Made by a program: the position numbers and the translations under genes. The notes under the pieces were generated by a model. It did no database searches. It was given only the letters and a program-made list of their open reading frames with translations, and was not told where the DNA came from. Of a stretch of 64,000 nt of DNA, positions 24,916 to 37,015 are shown piece after piece (within the stretch, counting starts at the first letter, position 1; each line of letters begins with the position of its first letter). Source of the DNA: Unio delphinus (lineage: Eukaryota > Mollusca > Bivalvia > Unionida > Unionidae); the NCBI GenBank assembly GCA_029339505.1, contig JAQISU010000248.1, positions 998,001 through 1,062,000 of the forward strand, in the 5' to 3' direction.

Positions 24916-25367
24916 GCTTAGTGTCCATTTGAAAACAATAATGGGAGTTGTATGCAAAATATTACAGGTTATTCAAAAGTTGTCTATGTTTACTTAGTCA
25001 AATTCCATGAATTGGCAAAACTTTTGAAACTGATATCGAAGTTCTATTTCTTTTGCTTGTAAACAAAATGTTCTTTTGTTACAATCATATAGCGTTGATG
25101 AGGTCTCTTTATCAGTCTGGTTTACATTATTTACTACTTTCAATGGCTTGTAGACATCAGATTTTCTCAATATGTTTTGACAATATTTATGCAATTTTAA
25201 AGGAATCAAAGTAAGGGACTAAAATGTTTTTTTTCATTCAGACAGCTTTATGACTAAGGAGCAGATTTTGCATCAGTTTCATTAAGATTGATTCTCATTT
25301 TAAAATGTGTACATAGTACACATGTTTTTAATGTACCTAATATTCATTCAATATTATTTTTCTTCAG

Positions 25368-25727
<360 letters not shown>

Positions 25728-25749
25728 GTATCTTTCTATGATAACGAAT

Positions 25750-26070
25750 AAGATTCAGTTCATATATGTTATTGATATGCTTTGATCTGTCTTTACATCC
25801 CTATAATTCAGTTCATGCATGTTATTGATATGCTTTGATCTGTTTTTACATCCCCATAATTCAGTTCATGTGTTATTGATATGCTTTGATCTGTCTTTAC
25901 ATCCCCATAATTCAGTTCATGTATGTTATTGATATGCTTTGGTCTGTCTTTACATCCCCATAATTCAGTTCATGTATGTTACTGATATGCTTTGATCTGT
26001 CTGTACATACCCATAATTCAGTTCATGTATGTTATTGATATGCTATGATCTGTCTTTACATAATTCAGTG
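25750..26070. repeat. Tandem repeat, about 53 bp, six copies
   Basis: Unit: taattcagttcatgtatgtt, attgatatgctttgatctgt, ctttacatcccca. It lies directly downstream of the JmjC exon donor, in the intron. Confidence 0.92.
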
Positions 26071-27141
26071 CTGAAATATTGCCTGTCTCCTGTTAGTCCA
26101 TCAATCTGTCTGTAACTATACTGTCTATATCACTGCACAGAACATTGCTAGACTTGTTAGAAGTGTTTGCCTCAGCAAGACTGGTTGAACTATTGGCCCC
26201 AGTCTCTAAGGTTCCTGTGAGGAAGGTCAAATAAGAGAGGGTTTTATGTTTGCTTCCATTATCTACAATTTCTTTGAGGAGGATCAAATAAGAGAGGTTT
26301 TTATGATTGGTTGCATTCTTTAAGGTTTTGTTAGGAGAGTCAAACAAGAGAGGTGTAATGATTAAGGGTCAAAGGTCAGCATGAAAAGTGAAAATGCTAT
26401 GACTTGTATTCCTCCAAGATTTCATAACATTCATATGCCTGTGCATCTCAAGTAGCTTGATGGCAAAGTACATGATGACCACTCAACCATTGCAGTGAAA
26501 CTTTGCTTGCATATTTTTATTGACTTTATAGATTTTATTGACTCTATCAATTTTAAAAGGGATCACTTACAATGTTTTAAGTAACTGCAGTATATTGTAC
26601 TCTTGTTTTTAAGCAAAGATTTGAACATTTGGGACTTTAACTTTGTGAAAGAAATCAGGAAGTTAAAGCCAAAGAAATTTGAAGCAATGTTTCTATGTGA
26701 ATGCAGACAACCTAAGAAAGGCTGACATAGCATTGCACATTGTAGTTTGATGCCCAGTTCATTTATAAATATTATCTCTACAAAAAAGATTGTTCAAAAT
26801 GGGACAATTGTAAAATAGCATGAAACTTTCCATGTATTAAGAAAAGGATGCAAATCATAGAATTTGATCACATCTTTTAAGAAGATATTTTCATCAAATT
26901 TAAGGTGAAAATTAAGTTTTGACAAATATATTCATGTTAATTTGGTCATTAATGAAGTATATAATGAAATGTGGTAAATTTACTTGTTCCAGATCAAGAT
27001 TATGCCAAAACTTTGTGCAGCAATTATTTTGTAATTCATGTTTTCATTTTATATCAATTAGCATGAAATAATGATTGCAGATAATTTTTTTCAATATTTT
27101 CCAGTATATAAGAACTTGCTACAATTTGTTTTGGATTTTAG
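26071..27141 (+). other. Intronic sequence of the KDM4-like copy
   Basis: A short inexact duplication (aataagagaggt(t)tt) occurs at about 26230 and 26288. Otherwise plain AT-rich intron with no exon-like segment. Confidence 0.4.
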
Positions 27142-27245
27142 GATTTTTCCCAAGCAGCTTCAAATACTGTCCAGCATTCATGATACACAAGATGTACCTT
27201 GTCTCACCATATATATTGAAGAAGCATTCTATTCCTTTCAACAGG
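27142..27245 (+). pseudogene. KDM4-like: KDM4-like exon with first zinc ligands
   Basis: Reads FFPSSFKYCPAFMIHKM and LVSPYILKKHSIPFNR. The Cys and His that coordinate the structural zinc in KDM4 are kept. This exon is undamaged, and both splice sites are canonical (gattttag, agg|gtatct). Its phase fits the neighbouring exons. Confidence 0.88.
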
Positions 27246-27609
27246 GTATCTATAATTGTTTGTTTCAGAATATATTTCTGCTTGGCTACTAAAGGAAAAC
27301 CTGGTTTGCTTAGAATCATGAAGGAAGGCTGACTTTATGTAGGATAATTAAAGTATTTTGGTCTCAAGGGACATTGTATTATGTAAGATGTGTCAGTAAA
27401 CAGGTTTTTGTTAATTGAAACTGTGCTGTATTTTAACAAATGAATTGGGTAGAGGTCATGTCCCTTTGTTGCCAAGAAAATATTTGAATGTTTTGCATCC
27501 AGTTTTTGTCATGACTCAGAAAGGCTAATGCAATGTCAAATCCACAAAATCAACCAACCAATTACCATAAAGCTTTGACTGCAATATAGTACATTTTCTT
27601 GTTTTCCAG

Positions 27610-27747
27610 ATCACTCAAGAAGCTGGAGAGTTCATGATAACCTTTCCTTACAGTTATCACTCAGGATATAATCATGGTTTCAACTATGCAGAGTCCACTA
27701 ACTTTGCCACTGAGAGGTGGATTGAGTATGAGAAAAGATGTCTGCAG
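27610..27747 (+). pseudogene. KDM4-like: KDM4-like exon with distal iron-binding histidine
   Basis: 46 intact codons: [20 protein letters not shown], then [20 protein letters not shown]. The His in NHGF (27673-27675) is the third Fe(II) ligand. The splice sites ttccag and cag|gtaagc are intact and the phase is 0 at both ends. Confidence 0.92.
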
Positions 27748-28203
27748 GTAAGCATGCACATTACAGTAAATGCTGTAGATTTTAAATAATTTAAACATTC
27801 AACATAGAAAATTCCTTAGAAAATGAGAATTTTCTACATCAATTAAAACCTACTAAGTTTATTAGAATATAATTTTTTAAAACAATTCAGTTATTTGTTC
27901 TAATGTGACTTGAAACATGAATTGAAGAGTCAGTGAAAATAAAGTATACTGCGCAGTCCACAATGCATTATTTAGATGGTACTGATTAAACTGGATATTT
28001 GCTTTTAAACTGCTGTGTTGACCTTTAAGAAATAACATGATCACTTAGTGAAAATAACTTGTTCAGAGAAATAAAACAATGAGCAATCCACCATTTGGTA
28101 TTATCTCACCTGGCTGTAAGGCTTATAGTTTCTCAATGCATGTAATTTGTAATTTGTTGTGAATCATGCAACTGTCCATTAACAACTGCTCAGTACTTCA
28201 CTG

Positions 28204-28445
28204 GAGTCCATATTTCAGATTTTTAACATGGATTTATATCATAAGAATGTCGGATGAGAGAGATATATGCATATTAATGAGATGCTCTTGTATCTTGTTG
28301 GTTGACCTCATTACTTGCACTCTGGACTCCATATTTCTGCTTTTTAACATATATTCATATCATCCGAATGTCAAGTGAGATAGATATTTGCATATTAAGG
28401 AGATGCTTTTGTATTTGATTGGTTGACCTTATTACTTTCATTCTG
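28204..28445. repeat. Two-copy duplication, about 121 bp
   Basis: Both halves contain 'ggagtccatatttc'/'ggactccatatttc', 'tttttaacat' and 'gcatatta(a)(t/g)gagatgct', then 'ttggttgacct'. Located in the intron of the KDM4-like copy. Confidence 0.8.
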
Positions 28446-28526
28446 GAGACTATTTTTTGATTAAATTTTGACCAAGCTTGGAATATATGCCTATATCAAT
28501 GGTTTTAATAGAGTTTGAAATTGAGT

Positions 28527-28858
28527 GAGATCCACACATACTAGTTAGGTGAGTGAGATCTGACATACCGGTACTAGTTAGGTGAGTGAGATCAGACATA
28601 CTAGTTAGGTGAGTGAGATCAGACATACTAGTTAGGTGAGTGAGATCAGACATACTAGTTAGGTGAGTGAGATCAGACATACTAGTTATGAGTGAGATCA
28701 GACATACTAGTTATGAGTGAGATCAGACATACTAGTTAGGTGAGATCAGACATACTAGTTAGGTGAGTGAGATCCAGACATACTAGTTAGGTGAGTGAGA
28801 TCAGACATACTAGTTAGGTGAGTGAGATCCACACATGCTAGTTAGGTGAGTGAGATCA
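28527..28858. repeat. Minisatellite, 27 bp, about 12 copies
   Basis: Core: gtgagatcagacatactagt followed by taggtga. Several units have lost 2-4 bases (tatgagtgagatc). Confidence 0.95.
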
Positions 28859-29568
28859 TTTGTTAAGCTTGTAACCACTCTGGAGGCCACATTTATCTTA
28901 CAATTATAATCAAACATAGAATATTTGCTTATATCATTTAGATTCAATGCTAAGAAACATTTTGGATTTTAAAAAATAAAACTTGTGTTTCCTATTTAAT
29001 AATGTATTTAATGGGTTAGGAACATATATATTTCATTTTAAGACTGATCCATCAAAATAGTTTAAATACAACATTTATTTTCTGTTTGAAGTTTACATAC
29101 TTTCTTGCCTACTTAAAATGTTTGTATTAATTGAGTGTGTTTTATGCTTGCTTGTCATCATTGATAAATATCATGCCAGGTGTTGACATCCATGCACAGT
29201 TTCATTGTTATGTCTACAATGTAGTTAGCAAGTTTTGAATGTTTAATATTTGCATCAGCAAGCTCTACAATGTCAGGCCTAATGTAAACTGAAACATCCC
29301 ACTTTAGCTTTTTTTTTTAAAGCAAATTTATATACTATGATGTACTGACTATTAAATGTTTGGTAGGTGGGGTAATGTGTATCTAATTTATTATTTTTGT
29401 CTGTAAAATAATATATAATATGGTGTTTCTTTACTATCGATTAAAGAAAGATCTTTCTTCCCATTATTGATAATAAAAATAATTTTTTTTTAAAGTGTTG
29501 GGCCTCTGTCACAGAACATTCTTTCGTTATTCCCTAATGTAATTGTGATATTATCCCATATCACACTG
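28859..29568 (+). other. Intronic sequence of the KDM4-like copy
   Basis: AT-rich sequence between two minisatellites. No exon or repeat family is recognised. Confidence 0.4.
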
Positions 29569-30030
29569 TTTTGATATACAGTGGTATACTGCAGTACAAA
29601 ATGTTTTGAAATACAGTGGTATGCTGCAGTACAAAATGTTTTGAAATACAATGGTATACTGCAGTACAAAATGTTTTGAAATACAGTGGTATGCTGCAGT
29701 ACAAAATGTTTTTAAATGCAATGGTATACTGCAGTACAAAATGTTTTGAAATACAGTGGTATGCTGCAGTACAAAATGTTTTGATATACAGGGGTATACT
29801 GAAGTACAAAATGTTCAGAAAAAGTGGTATACTGCAGTACAAAATGTTTTTAAATACAATGGTATACTGCAGTACAAAATGTTTTGAAATACAGTGGTAT
29901 ACTGCAGTACAAAATGTTTTGATATACAGTGGTATACTGCAGTACACAATGTTTTGAAATACAGTGGCATACTGCAGTACAAAATGTTTTGATATACAGT
30001 GGTATACTGTAGTACAAAATGTTTTGAAAT
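29569..30030. repeat. Minisatellite, 35 bp, about 13 copies
   Basis: Core: ttttgaaatacagtggtata, ctgcagtacaaaatg. One unit near 29810 is shortened. Because 35 is not a multiple of 3 and the unit lacks stops in several frames, long spurious ORFs run through it on both strands (up to 164 codons on the minus strand). These are not genes. Confidence 0.97.
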
Positions 30031-30240
30031 ATGCATCTCTATAGAATAGTAACATGTAGCAGTCTGCATTACAGTTGGACAGTTGTTCTTTTTGACTTCA
30101 ATGATTGGCTGAAATGTGAATGACAGTTACAAATGCAAAACATGTTGTTTTTTTTATGATATTCCAAGCAAGTGAAGATTTAAAAAAGTTAATTTTAGGA
30201 TAGTTGTACCATAACTACTCAGAATTGTTTTTTTTTCCAG

Positions 30241-30383
30241 TGCAAATGTCAGGATGGTGTGAAAATTTGCATGGATACATTTGTACCGAGGTTCCAGCTA
30301 GAGAGGTATGATCTGTGGAAAGCTGGAAAAGACATAGCACCACATCCTGAAGATGATCAGGGCAAGATGTACAACAGATACAG
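30241..30383 (+). pseudogene. KDM4-like: KDM4-like exon closing the JmjC domain
   Basis: Reads CKCQDGVKICMDTFVPRF and QLERYDLWKAGKDIAPH. The CxC pair supplies the last two zinc ligands of the KDM4 catalytic core, and DTFVPRFQ…YDLWKAGKD matches the conserved end of that core. The exon is undamaged, with acceptor ttttccag and donor cag|gtaatt. Confidence 0.9.
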
Positions 30384-30464
30384 GTAATTACTCAAATGTT
30401 ACCGGTAAGTAATGGAGACCTATAGCACATACTTGTAGTGAATCATAATTTGGAGTTGGCTGGT

Positions 30465-30605
30465 TTAAAGCCTTTTACTGATTTGATATCACCATAGACT
30501 GTATGGTACACATAATAAAAATATGGCCTCAGTTAAAGTTTTTTTACTGCTATGATATTACCATAGATTGTATAGAATGCATAAGAAAAATATGGCCCCA
30601 GTTAA
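30465..30605. repeat. Two-copy duplication, about 72 bp
   Basis: Shared text: 'ttactg(c/a)t…tgatat(c/t)accatag' and 'aaaatatggccccagttaaag'. Confidence 0.8.
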
Positions 30606-30699
30606 AGAGATTGAATCCACAGGCAGAATCATGATACTGAAAATTTCTTTATGCCAGAACACTATTCACTTATTTAGCTTAAGTACCTGAAAATGCTGT

Positions 30700-30975
30700 G
30701 ATGTACTCAATTGTAAGTAATGTCATTACATTTGAATCCTCTATTTCTATTTTTTATTATTATATCTACCCCTGCTTTAGTGTCTTTGTCTTTACCATCA
30801 TTTGTTACAACTGTCGCATCCATGTTTGATTCAAGTTCAGTTATAAATGTTTTGGAGAGTTTTTTGTTTCTTGAATTAGTATTATGTCCTGTTTTAATTT
30901 TATAAGTTGTGCAAATTTGTCCTTATCTATTCAGTTAGTATTGATTGATGTGATATAGAAGTTTAGTTCTTCCAT
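30700..30975 (-). pseudogene. LINE ORF2 start: APE-type endonuclease fragment
   Basis: On the minus strand an ATG at 30975 opens MEELNFYITSINTN, then TGA, then the same frame continues with 'FAQLIKLKQDIILIQETK'. This is the N-terminus of the LINE apurinic-type endonuclease, with the Asn and the catalytic Glu (QET). A frame change follows, and then 'DKDTKAGVDIIIKN' matches the next conserved strand. It lies about 90 nt downstream of the ORF1 stop of the same element. The remainder of ORF2 (rest of EN, RT) is missing. Confidence 0.65.
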
Positions 30976-31064
30976 TTTCGGTTTCAAGGTGGCGTGTACA
31001 TACAGTATTTCAATTCAAGATTTTTTAGTATGAATTACTTATATTAAATTCTAAATTAATGTAA

Positions 31065-32324
31065 TTAAATTGTTGAATTGTTGGGCATTGACCCCTCGTT
31101 TGTCTGTTCCCTACTGTCAAGTGTCTCCCTAGCATTAGTTGTCTGTGCAATGTCTAGTTCCAGTGTTTGTTTTGGTGCATTCGGTTCAGTATGTATTGTA
31201 TTGTCTGTTCCGTGAGTAATACTCTCATCAGAGGTATCCGACAGGTTTAATTCTGCAGTTTCCTATTTCTCTTTGTTTTCTTTTTTTTTTTGTTTGGTTT
31301 GGATTCCACTTTTGTTGTACAGGTTATTCCGTTAGTGTCGTTGGTTCGTCACTAGTGGAGGATTCGGATAACGTTTTGCTTTTCCTCTTTCTCTGTACTG
31401 GGATTGGGGTAGATGTTAGAGGCCCCAGTCCACTTATTTCCGTTTCGTTCAATGTGGTGTCTTGAATAGACATTTCTTCTGAACATTTCTCCTCTATGGG
31501 CAATATATCATAATGGTTTCCAGTTTTTAAAGGCGTAGTAGGGATAAACTTCTTGGTAGTTTTTTTTTTAGTTTGGAACTTGTCTTCCTCCATCTCCACC
31601 ATTTCCTCTGTTCTGTCAATTTGCTGTTCCATTGTAATTTCATTTCTGGTGATTTTCCCTGCTAGTTTCACCGCATACGAGTTGGGGTCCTTTTGTATTT
31701 GTGGTTCCTTGAAATTGTTTGGACTATGCCCCACTTTCTTGCATTTTGGGCAGGGTCTGTCTAACTCACAGCCCCTGTACCAGGACCTTAACAGGAACCC
31801 CATTGTATAAAAATATGGGGGGATTTTCTTAGCCTCCTCTCTAGGTACCTTCAGAATCCTTTCCCCGTTCTTTTTATTTTCTCATATCTATAGCATACTG
31901 CTTTTATCTCCTCCGCAATGTTTACCTTGTGGATACACATCAATTTGACTAATATGACGGTTGAGCTAATCTCGAAAGGGAGTCCGGATATAAAAACATC
32001 TATGTTTTTGGGTTCTATATCCCGGACTATTGGGTCAGTCTGTGTGATGGCTACCAATTGTTTTAGCAGCATGCGCTGTTGTTTAGGATATAGAATATAC
32101 TTGTTTTTGCCCCCGTATTGCAAGCCATCTATTCAGTCTATTTCTATTCCTAGGACCTTCATTGCAGTAAGGACTTCTGTTTGCCGTGGAAGTTGGATTA
32201 GACTGCTGCCAAATTCGAGGGTTTGGCACCCCTCCATGTGGTAGATCATAAGCTTTTGGTTCCTGGGGTCCCCTTCTACCATGGTATTAAAGAAGTCACT
32301 AATCTTGAATTTAGTGGCTTCCAT
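31065..32324 (-). pseudogene. LINE ORF1 (gag-like, zinc knuckle), broken
   Basis: Starts at ATG 32324. It runs through 'KISDFFNTMVEGDPRNQKLM' to a TGA at about 32131, resumes in frame as 'YILYPKQQRMLLKQLVAIT' and 'ISGLPFEISSTVILVKLM', shifts frame near 31850, and continues with 'KIPPYFYTMGFLLRSWYRGC' and the knuckle CPKCKKVGHSPNNF, which lacks the final Cys. A hydrophilic Ser/Thr/Lys/Glu-rich tail follows. A further coding-like piece in another frame ends at TAA 31065. ORF1 proteins of this kind bind LINE RNA. The element sits antisense in the fifth intron of the KDM4-like copy. Confidence 0.72.
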
Positions 32325-32339
32325 TCTGTCAATTTGTCT

Positions 32340-32896
32340 CGCCGTTTGTCCTAAAGGGATATGGCTGACTACAAAACAAATCTGTATTGTAAGAATGCAA
32401 GAAAAAGTGCAAAAAAACTAAATCTAACAAAAGGGTGCTGAAACAAAGTGTGAAGATACAAAAATGCAACAAAAAATAGTAAATTAACTTGAAAATTTCA
32501 AATCCAGTAGTATACATAAATTACCAACTGGGTCCCCAGCGAGTATTGCTCACACAAACTTCTCAGCACTACTCACTAGGTTATACCTGTATGAAAGTAA
32601 TAAATCCAAGTAATCCTTGAATTGAATTCACATAAATCTCATTTCCTTGAGAGCGCACAAAAACACGTCCGCTCTCCTCGACATCCAAAAACAAGTATCA
32701 GACATTTCATGCAGATCAGTTATAAAAGTTTGGGTAGGGTATTAATTTGAAAATTAATGCTGCTTAACAGATAGCTGCATGCTTGTATTTGGGAATTCTT
32801 TAAAATGTTTGATATTAGACAGTCTGTCAATATTGATACAGCAAATTATAGACAGGTGAATAAAATTATATTTAGTATTTTGAGAGACTACCTCTG
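32340..32896. other. Non-coding, probable 5' UTR region of the LINE plus intron
   Basis: Sequence upstream (minus-strand sense) of ORF1. No sharp 5' end of the element can be seen. Confidence 0.3.
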
Positions 32897-33065
32897 TCAG
32901 GTAAACAGTATAGAGGCCATGAAGGAAACCATTGTATATGGGTGGATGACAGGATAAACAGTATAGAGGCCATGAAGAAACCATTGTATATGGGTGGATG
33001 ACAGGATGTCAGGATTAACAGAGTAGAGGACATGAAGAAAGCCATTGTACATGTGTGGATGACCA
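32897..33065. repeat. Tandem repeat, about 50 bp, three copies
   Basis: Each unit has 'acag(t/a)(a)tagagg(c/a)catgaag', 'aaaccattgta(t/c)atg' and 'gtggatgac'. Confidence 0.9.
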
Positions 33066-34725
33066 CTAAAACTTGCATAAAGGCACAGGACTAGAAGACC
33101 TGGTTGTTATTAATTAATATTTGTCATGATTATGTTTCATCAAAAACAAATCTATATTAGACACGAGTGTACTTTTAGGGGAAATAATAAATGTATCGGG
33201 TAAATTTAAAAATGCAGATGGAAAATCTTTTTACCAAAATAAATTAAATTGTACACACTGTATTATCTGACAAATACTTGATTGATATGATTGATTTAAT
33301 AATTATTATCACAAGAGAAACTAAAATTCTTTGAAATGTTGACTTAAAATAAAATATAGCGGTTAGTTAAGCATATATATATATTGATATTTATAAGGCT
33401 TTATTTATAGAGTGTGACTCGTTATTTAAGAACATTTCTCCCTTGAGGACTCTCTTTGTATATTTCATTTCCTAGACACATCAGTCATTTCAAATCTCCA
33501 TTAAGTTAAACATAGCTATCATACATAGCTCATCTTGCACTGAGGAAACCCAAAACAAGAAGAAGAAAAAATGCAAACATGCTGCTCCCGTGTCTTGTGA
33601 ACAGTCACCACGAAACAGATACTGTTATTTAAAAAATGTAGATTCACATAGTACAGGGCAAGATCTGTTGTTATACACTTAAGAATTCAAAGAGATAATA
33701 AAATGAAAGCAACCATATAATCTATTTAACAGCCACACCTTGGCATAAATAGCACACATGTAGTCATTGGAAGTGGTCTTTATAAGCAAGTGGTCTTATT
33801 TACTGATTAAATAGCATCTTTGTGATTTGGAAGTTACACATATTATATTTTCCTAAGGCAGTGTAAGTACGCCATGTTATGTGTTTGCTTAAAATAAAAC
33901 AAAGGAAGAAAAACTGATGGCATGTCCTTCAGATACTAAAATTTGGTACAAAATAATCTTCATAAATTTGACATGAAACAATGAAAAGCAATGGAGATAA
34001 TACAATACCCTTCATTTCTCCATCCATTAGTCATTATGACATCTAAACTTCTTTGTACTAATTTACAGCATGTTGTAACTATTTGTGAGAGCGGTGTTTT
34101 CCTTAGCTACTGCCCCTCTCCCCATGTCTGTGGTAAGAAGTCTAATGTCAGATATACAAAGATTGCAGTAATAATCAGTTTCAAATATTTATAACCAAAT
34201 AACAGAAAAATGCAGTAATTGCATAGGAGATTTGGCATTATGATCCATGAATCCATCTTTTGAGTGCGTCTTAATGCATTGCATTGGTTGGCAATGATTT
34301 TTTCAATTATGCAATGGAAAGTAGGAATTTGAGATGGTATGCTGTTGTGGTCATTCTTGGTTTTATTAGACATTTCAGTTATGACATTGTCCCCCAACCA
34401 GTAAGTTGTAGTATGACCCTTACAGCTTTCTGTTAGTCCTATTGTTCCAAATACATTTCATTAGCCCCAGTATATCTCAACTGATGATGCTTCTGCACCT
34501 TAGCTGCATCAATGACATACAATAAAAGCTGTGTTATTCCAAAATAAATTTTTGTGTAACCAATAGAGGTGAAATGAATAACCAATACATTAATATTTTA
34601 ATATTTTTCCATGTCGGTAACTATATCGATACAAGAGGCAAAGGATTTATACAAAATGATACTTACCCTATACAAATTGACTCTAATGTTGAATGTGATT
34701 GTGGCTCTTATGTTTTGTTTTGCAG
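33066..34725 (+). other. Intronic sequence of the KDM4-like copy
   Basis: AT-rich with no exon-like segment recognised. It ends at the acceptor tgttttgcag. Confidence 0.35.
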
Positions 34726-35159
34726 TGACCATGGCATTAAGAGACCAGTGCAAGCAATCATTTCTGAAACCGTATTAAATGATTCAGATTGCACCGGTAA
34801 AAAGTTAAGAGAAATGAATTGGCATGATGTAGAAGAACCACCCAAGAAAAAAAATGAAAAGTCGAATATTCCGGTCAAAAAAAGGGCAGTTATTTGGAGT
34901 TTCATCACTTCTACCTGCTAATGAGAAGCCTAGAACTTAATTGCAAGGAACATTGTCAAATAGCAAAAGAAAGGTGCCACAAAAAGGTGCAGTGGGAGTG
35001 GGCCAGTCCATGTCTATGAACAATGTTGGGCCAGTCCATGTCTGTGAACAAATATTGTCATATGCAAGGATCAAATGGGCAGACCTTGGGTGTTGTATAA
35101 TTGACAAATCATTCCAGATTTTCTCACTTGGCTCAGAAAAACCATCTGTATGCTGTTGA
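34726..35159 (+). pseudogene. KDM4-like: Candidate post-JmjC exon of the KDM4-like copy
   Basis: The acceptor ttttgcag at 34718-34725 joins the 2-base leftover of the previous exon in phase and gives SDHGIKRPVQAIISETVLND…, then a basic stretch KKKNEKSNIPVKKR. At an A7 tract (about 34875-34881) the better frame shifts and continues 'GQLFGVSSLLPANEKPRT', hits TAA at 34938-34940, then runs open to 35159. A hydrophilic linker after JmjC is expected in KDM4 proteins, but the sequence is not diagnostic. Confidence 0.5.
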
Positions 35160-35264
35160 TGTAACAAATTCATCAGGAATTAATGCAGATCTGCAAAGGT
35201 CACAAAACCTTCAAAACTTGTACAGTTAACCCAAAAGTTCATCATATATTAATTGCAAAATCTA

Positions 35265-35545
35265 GCCAGTCCACGTTCCTGTTAATACCTGCCCACATTC
35301 CTGTTAATGCCAGTCCATGTTCCTGTTAATGCCAGTCCATGTTCCTGTTAATGCCAGTCCATGTTTCTGTTAATACCAGTCCATGTTTCTGTTTGTACAG
35401 TTGACCCATACATTCATCATATATGAATTACAAAATCTAGTCAGTCCATGCTCTTGTTAATACCAGTCCATGCTCTTGTTAATACCAGTCCTGATGCTCT
35501 TGTTAATACCAGTCCATGTTCCTATTAATACCAGCAGTGTTCAAC
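35265..35545. repeat. Minisatellite, about 22 bp, roughly 12 copies
   Basis: Core: ccagtccatgttcctgttaa (t/g)(a/g)c. The array splits into two blocks around an AT-rich 60 bp insert. The core 'gccagtccatgt' also occurs twice inside the preceding pseudo-exon (about 34999 and 35030). Confidence 0.92.
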
Positions 35546-36355
35546 TTGCACCAGAAGTAGCAAACTATTCCATCACACCCTGGCTCTAATGGTGTCCAAG
35601 TAATAGTACCAAGAAAATGAAAATAGCAACAAGAAAGTAATCCATATGATACCATGTTTCTGTCCTAAAGAAAGCAGATATGTGATTCCAAAAGACATTT
35701 GTCAGTTATATTCTTCAATTGCCAAATTCTGTTTGAAATTGAAATCTGGATGTCGGGTGATGCCAGACATTTAAGATATTGTAAGACATTGAGTGAAACT
35801 TATTAATGGCTCCAAAAAGATGACTTTCTCCATCAAAGTGAATTTAGTTTGTTGATTTTTTTTTCAACATTTAATATTAACATATACACATATAGATGTA
35901 TTTTATGGACATTGATTATCATTAACATTCTACACTTATAGATATATTTTATGGACACTGATTTCAAAAACTCTCTTAAGATCTGGAACTTTTCCAAATT
36001 TTTGTGCAAAGCTAGAAATGTTTCTTGATTCATTTACTGGAATCATGTACAGGATCAATTTTTTAAATTAAAATTTTCCACAAGTAAACATGTAAACAAT
36101 TAATTTGTTACAGTAATGTATAAATATATCAGCATTTTCAATTTCTTTAGACTAATTGTTTTAAAGTATGACTTTTAAAAAATGTAAGGTCATAGATGAA
36201 ATATCTTTAATATGCAGGGGACTAGATGGTACGATTTACTAATAATGGAATTTAGGTGTAGGAAAGAGAGATTGCATTTTTGCTAGATGTACATAAGATG
36301 TATATAAAAGTTTTTTATGTTTTTTAGAAGCTAACATAACTATATTTTTGTATTT
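35546..36355. other. Non-coding, no recognised feature
   Basis: AT-rich with a short duplication 'tatagat(g/a)ta(t)tttatggaca' at about 35890 and 35937. Confidence 0.35.
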
Positions 36356-36377
36356 ATTTATTTTTTTATTTATTTTT

Positions 36378-36408
<31 letters not shown>

Positions 36409-36412
36409 TAAT
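36345..36412. repeat. (TTTA)n microsatellite
   Basis: tttattta units, slightly interrupted at the left end by longer T runs. Confidence 0.95.
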
Positions 36413-36694
36413 TTCACTTTAAAGTAAAGTTTCTTGTTGATGGAGCAATATAAAACAATTTTCCTCCTTTTTTTTTGGTAATGGGAATGTTTCCAAATAG
36501 GAAAGTATTTTTAGTTGTGCTCCATATCAACACCTGAATGTTTTACTTACTACAATTTACTTTGTTTCTCAACAATCTGGTATCAGTCTGTCAAGAGATA
36601 TTCCTTCATGTCAATAACAAAATTATGCAGAATGGTAAAACATTCTAAGAGAGTTAGTTCATATCTGGTTTTATTTTAGCTTTGTTAATAACTG

Positions 36695-37015
36695 GGTTCT
36701 GTTTCTCTACCATGAATAAGATTGTATATATTCTGTAGATTATTGTATACACAAGTTCATGCTAAGCTTACAAGATTGTTGTGTTTTTGTCAAAGTTTAA
36801 GTAATCTTAATTATATATGTTCTGTAGATTATGGTATACACAAGTTTATGCTAAGCTTACACAACTGTTGTGTATTTGTTCTGTGTTAATAAGTGGGTTC
36901 TGTTTCTCTACTATGAATAAGATTGTATATATTCTGTAGATAATGGTATATGCAAGTTCATGCTAAAATTACAAGATTATTGTGTATTTGTACAAAATTT
37001 AAGTAACATTAGTAG
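36695..37015. repeat. Diverged tandem repeat, three units of about 100 bp
   Basis: Recurring blocks: 'gattgtatatattctgtaga' (36720, 36921; diverged 36816), 'cacaagtt(c/t)atgctaa' and 'ttgtgtatttgt'. Confidence 0.8.

Noticed and set aside
29561..30055. 164-codon minus-strand ORF
   Set aside because: Runs through the 35-bp minisatellite; an artefact of a stop-free repeat unit.
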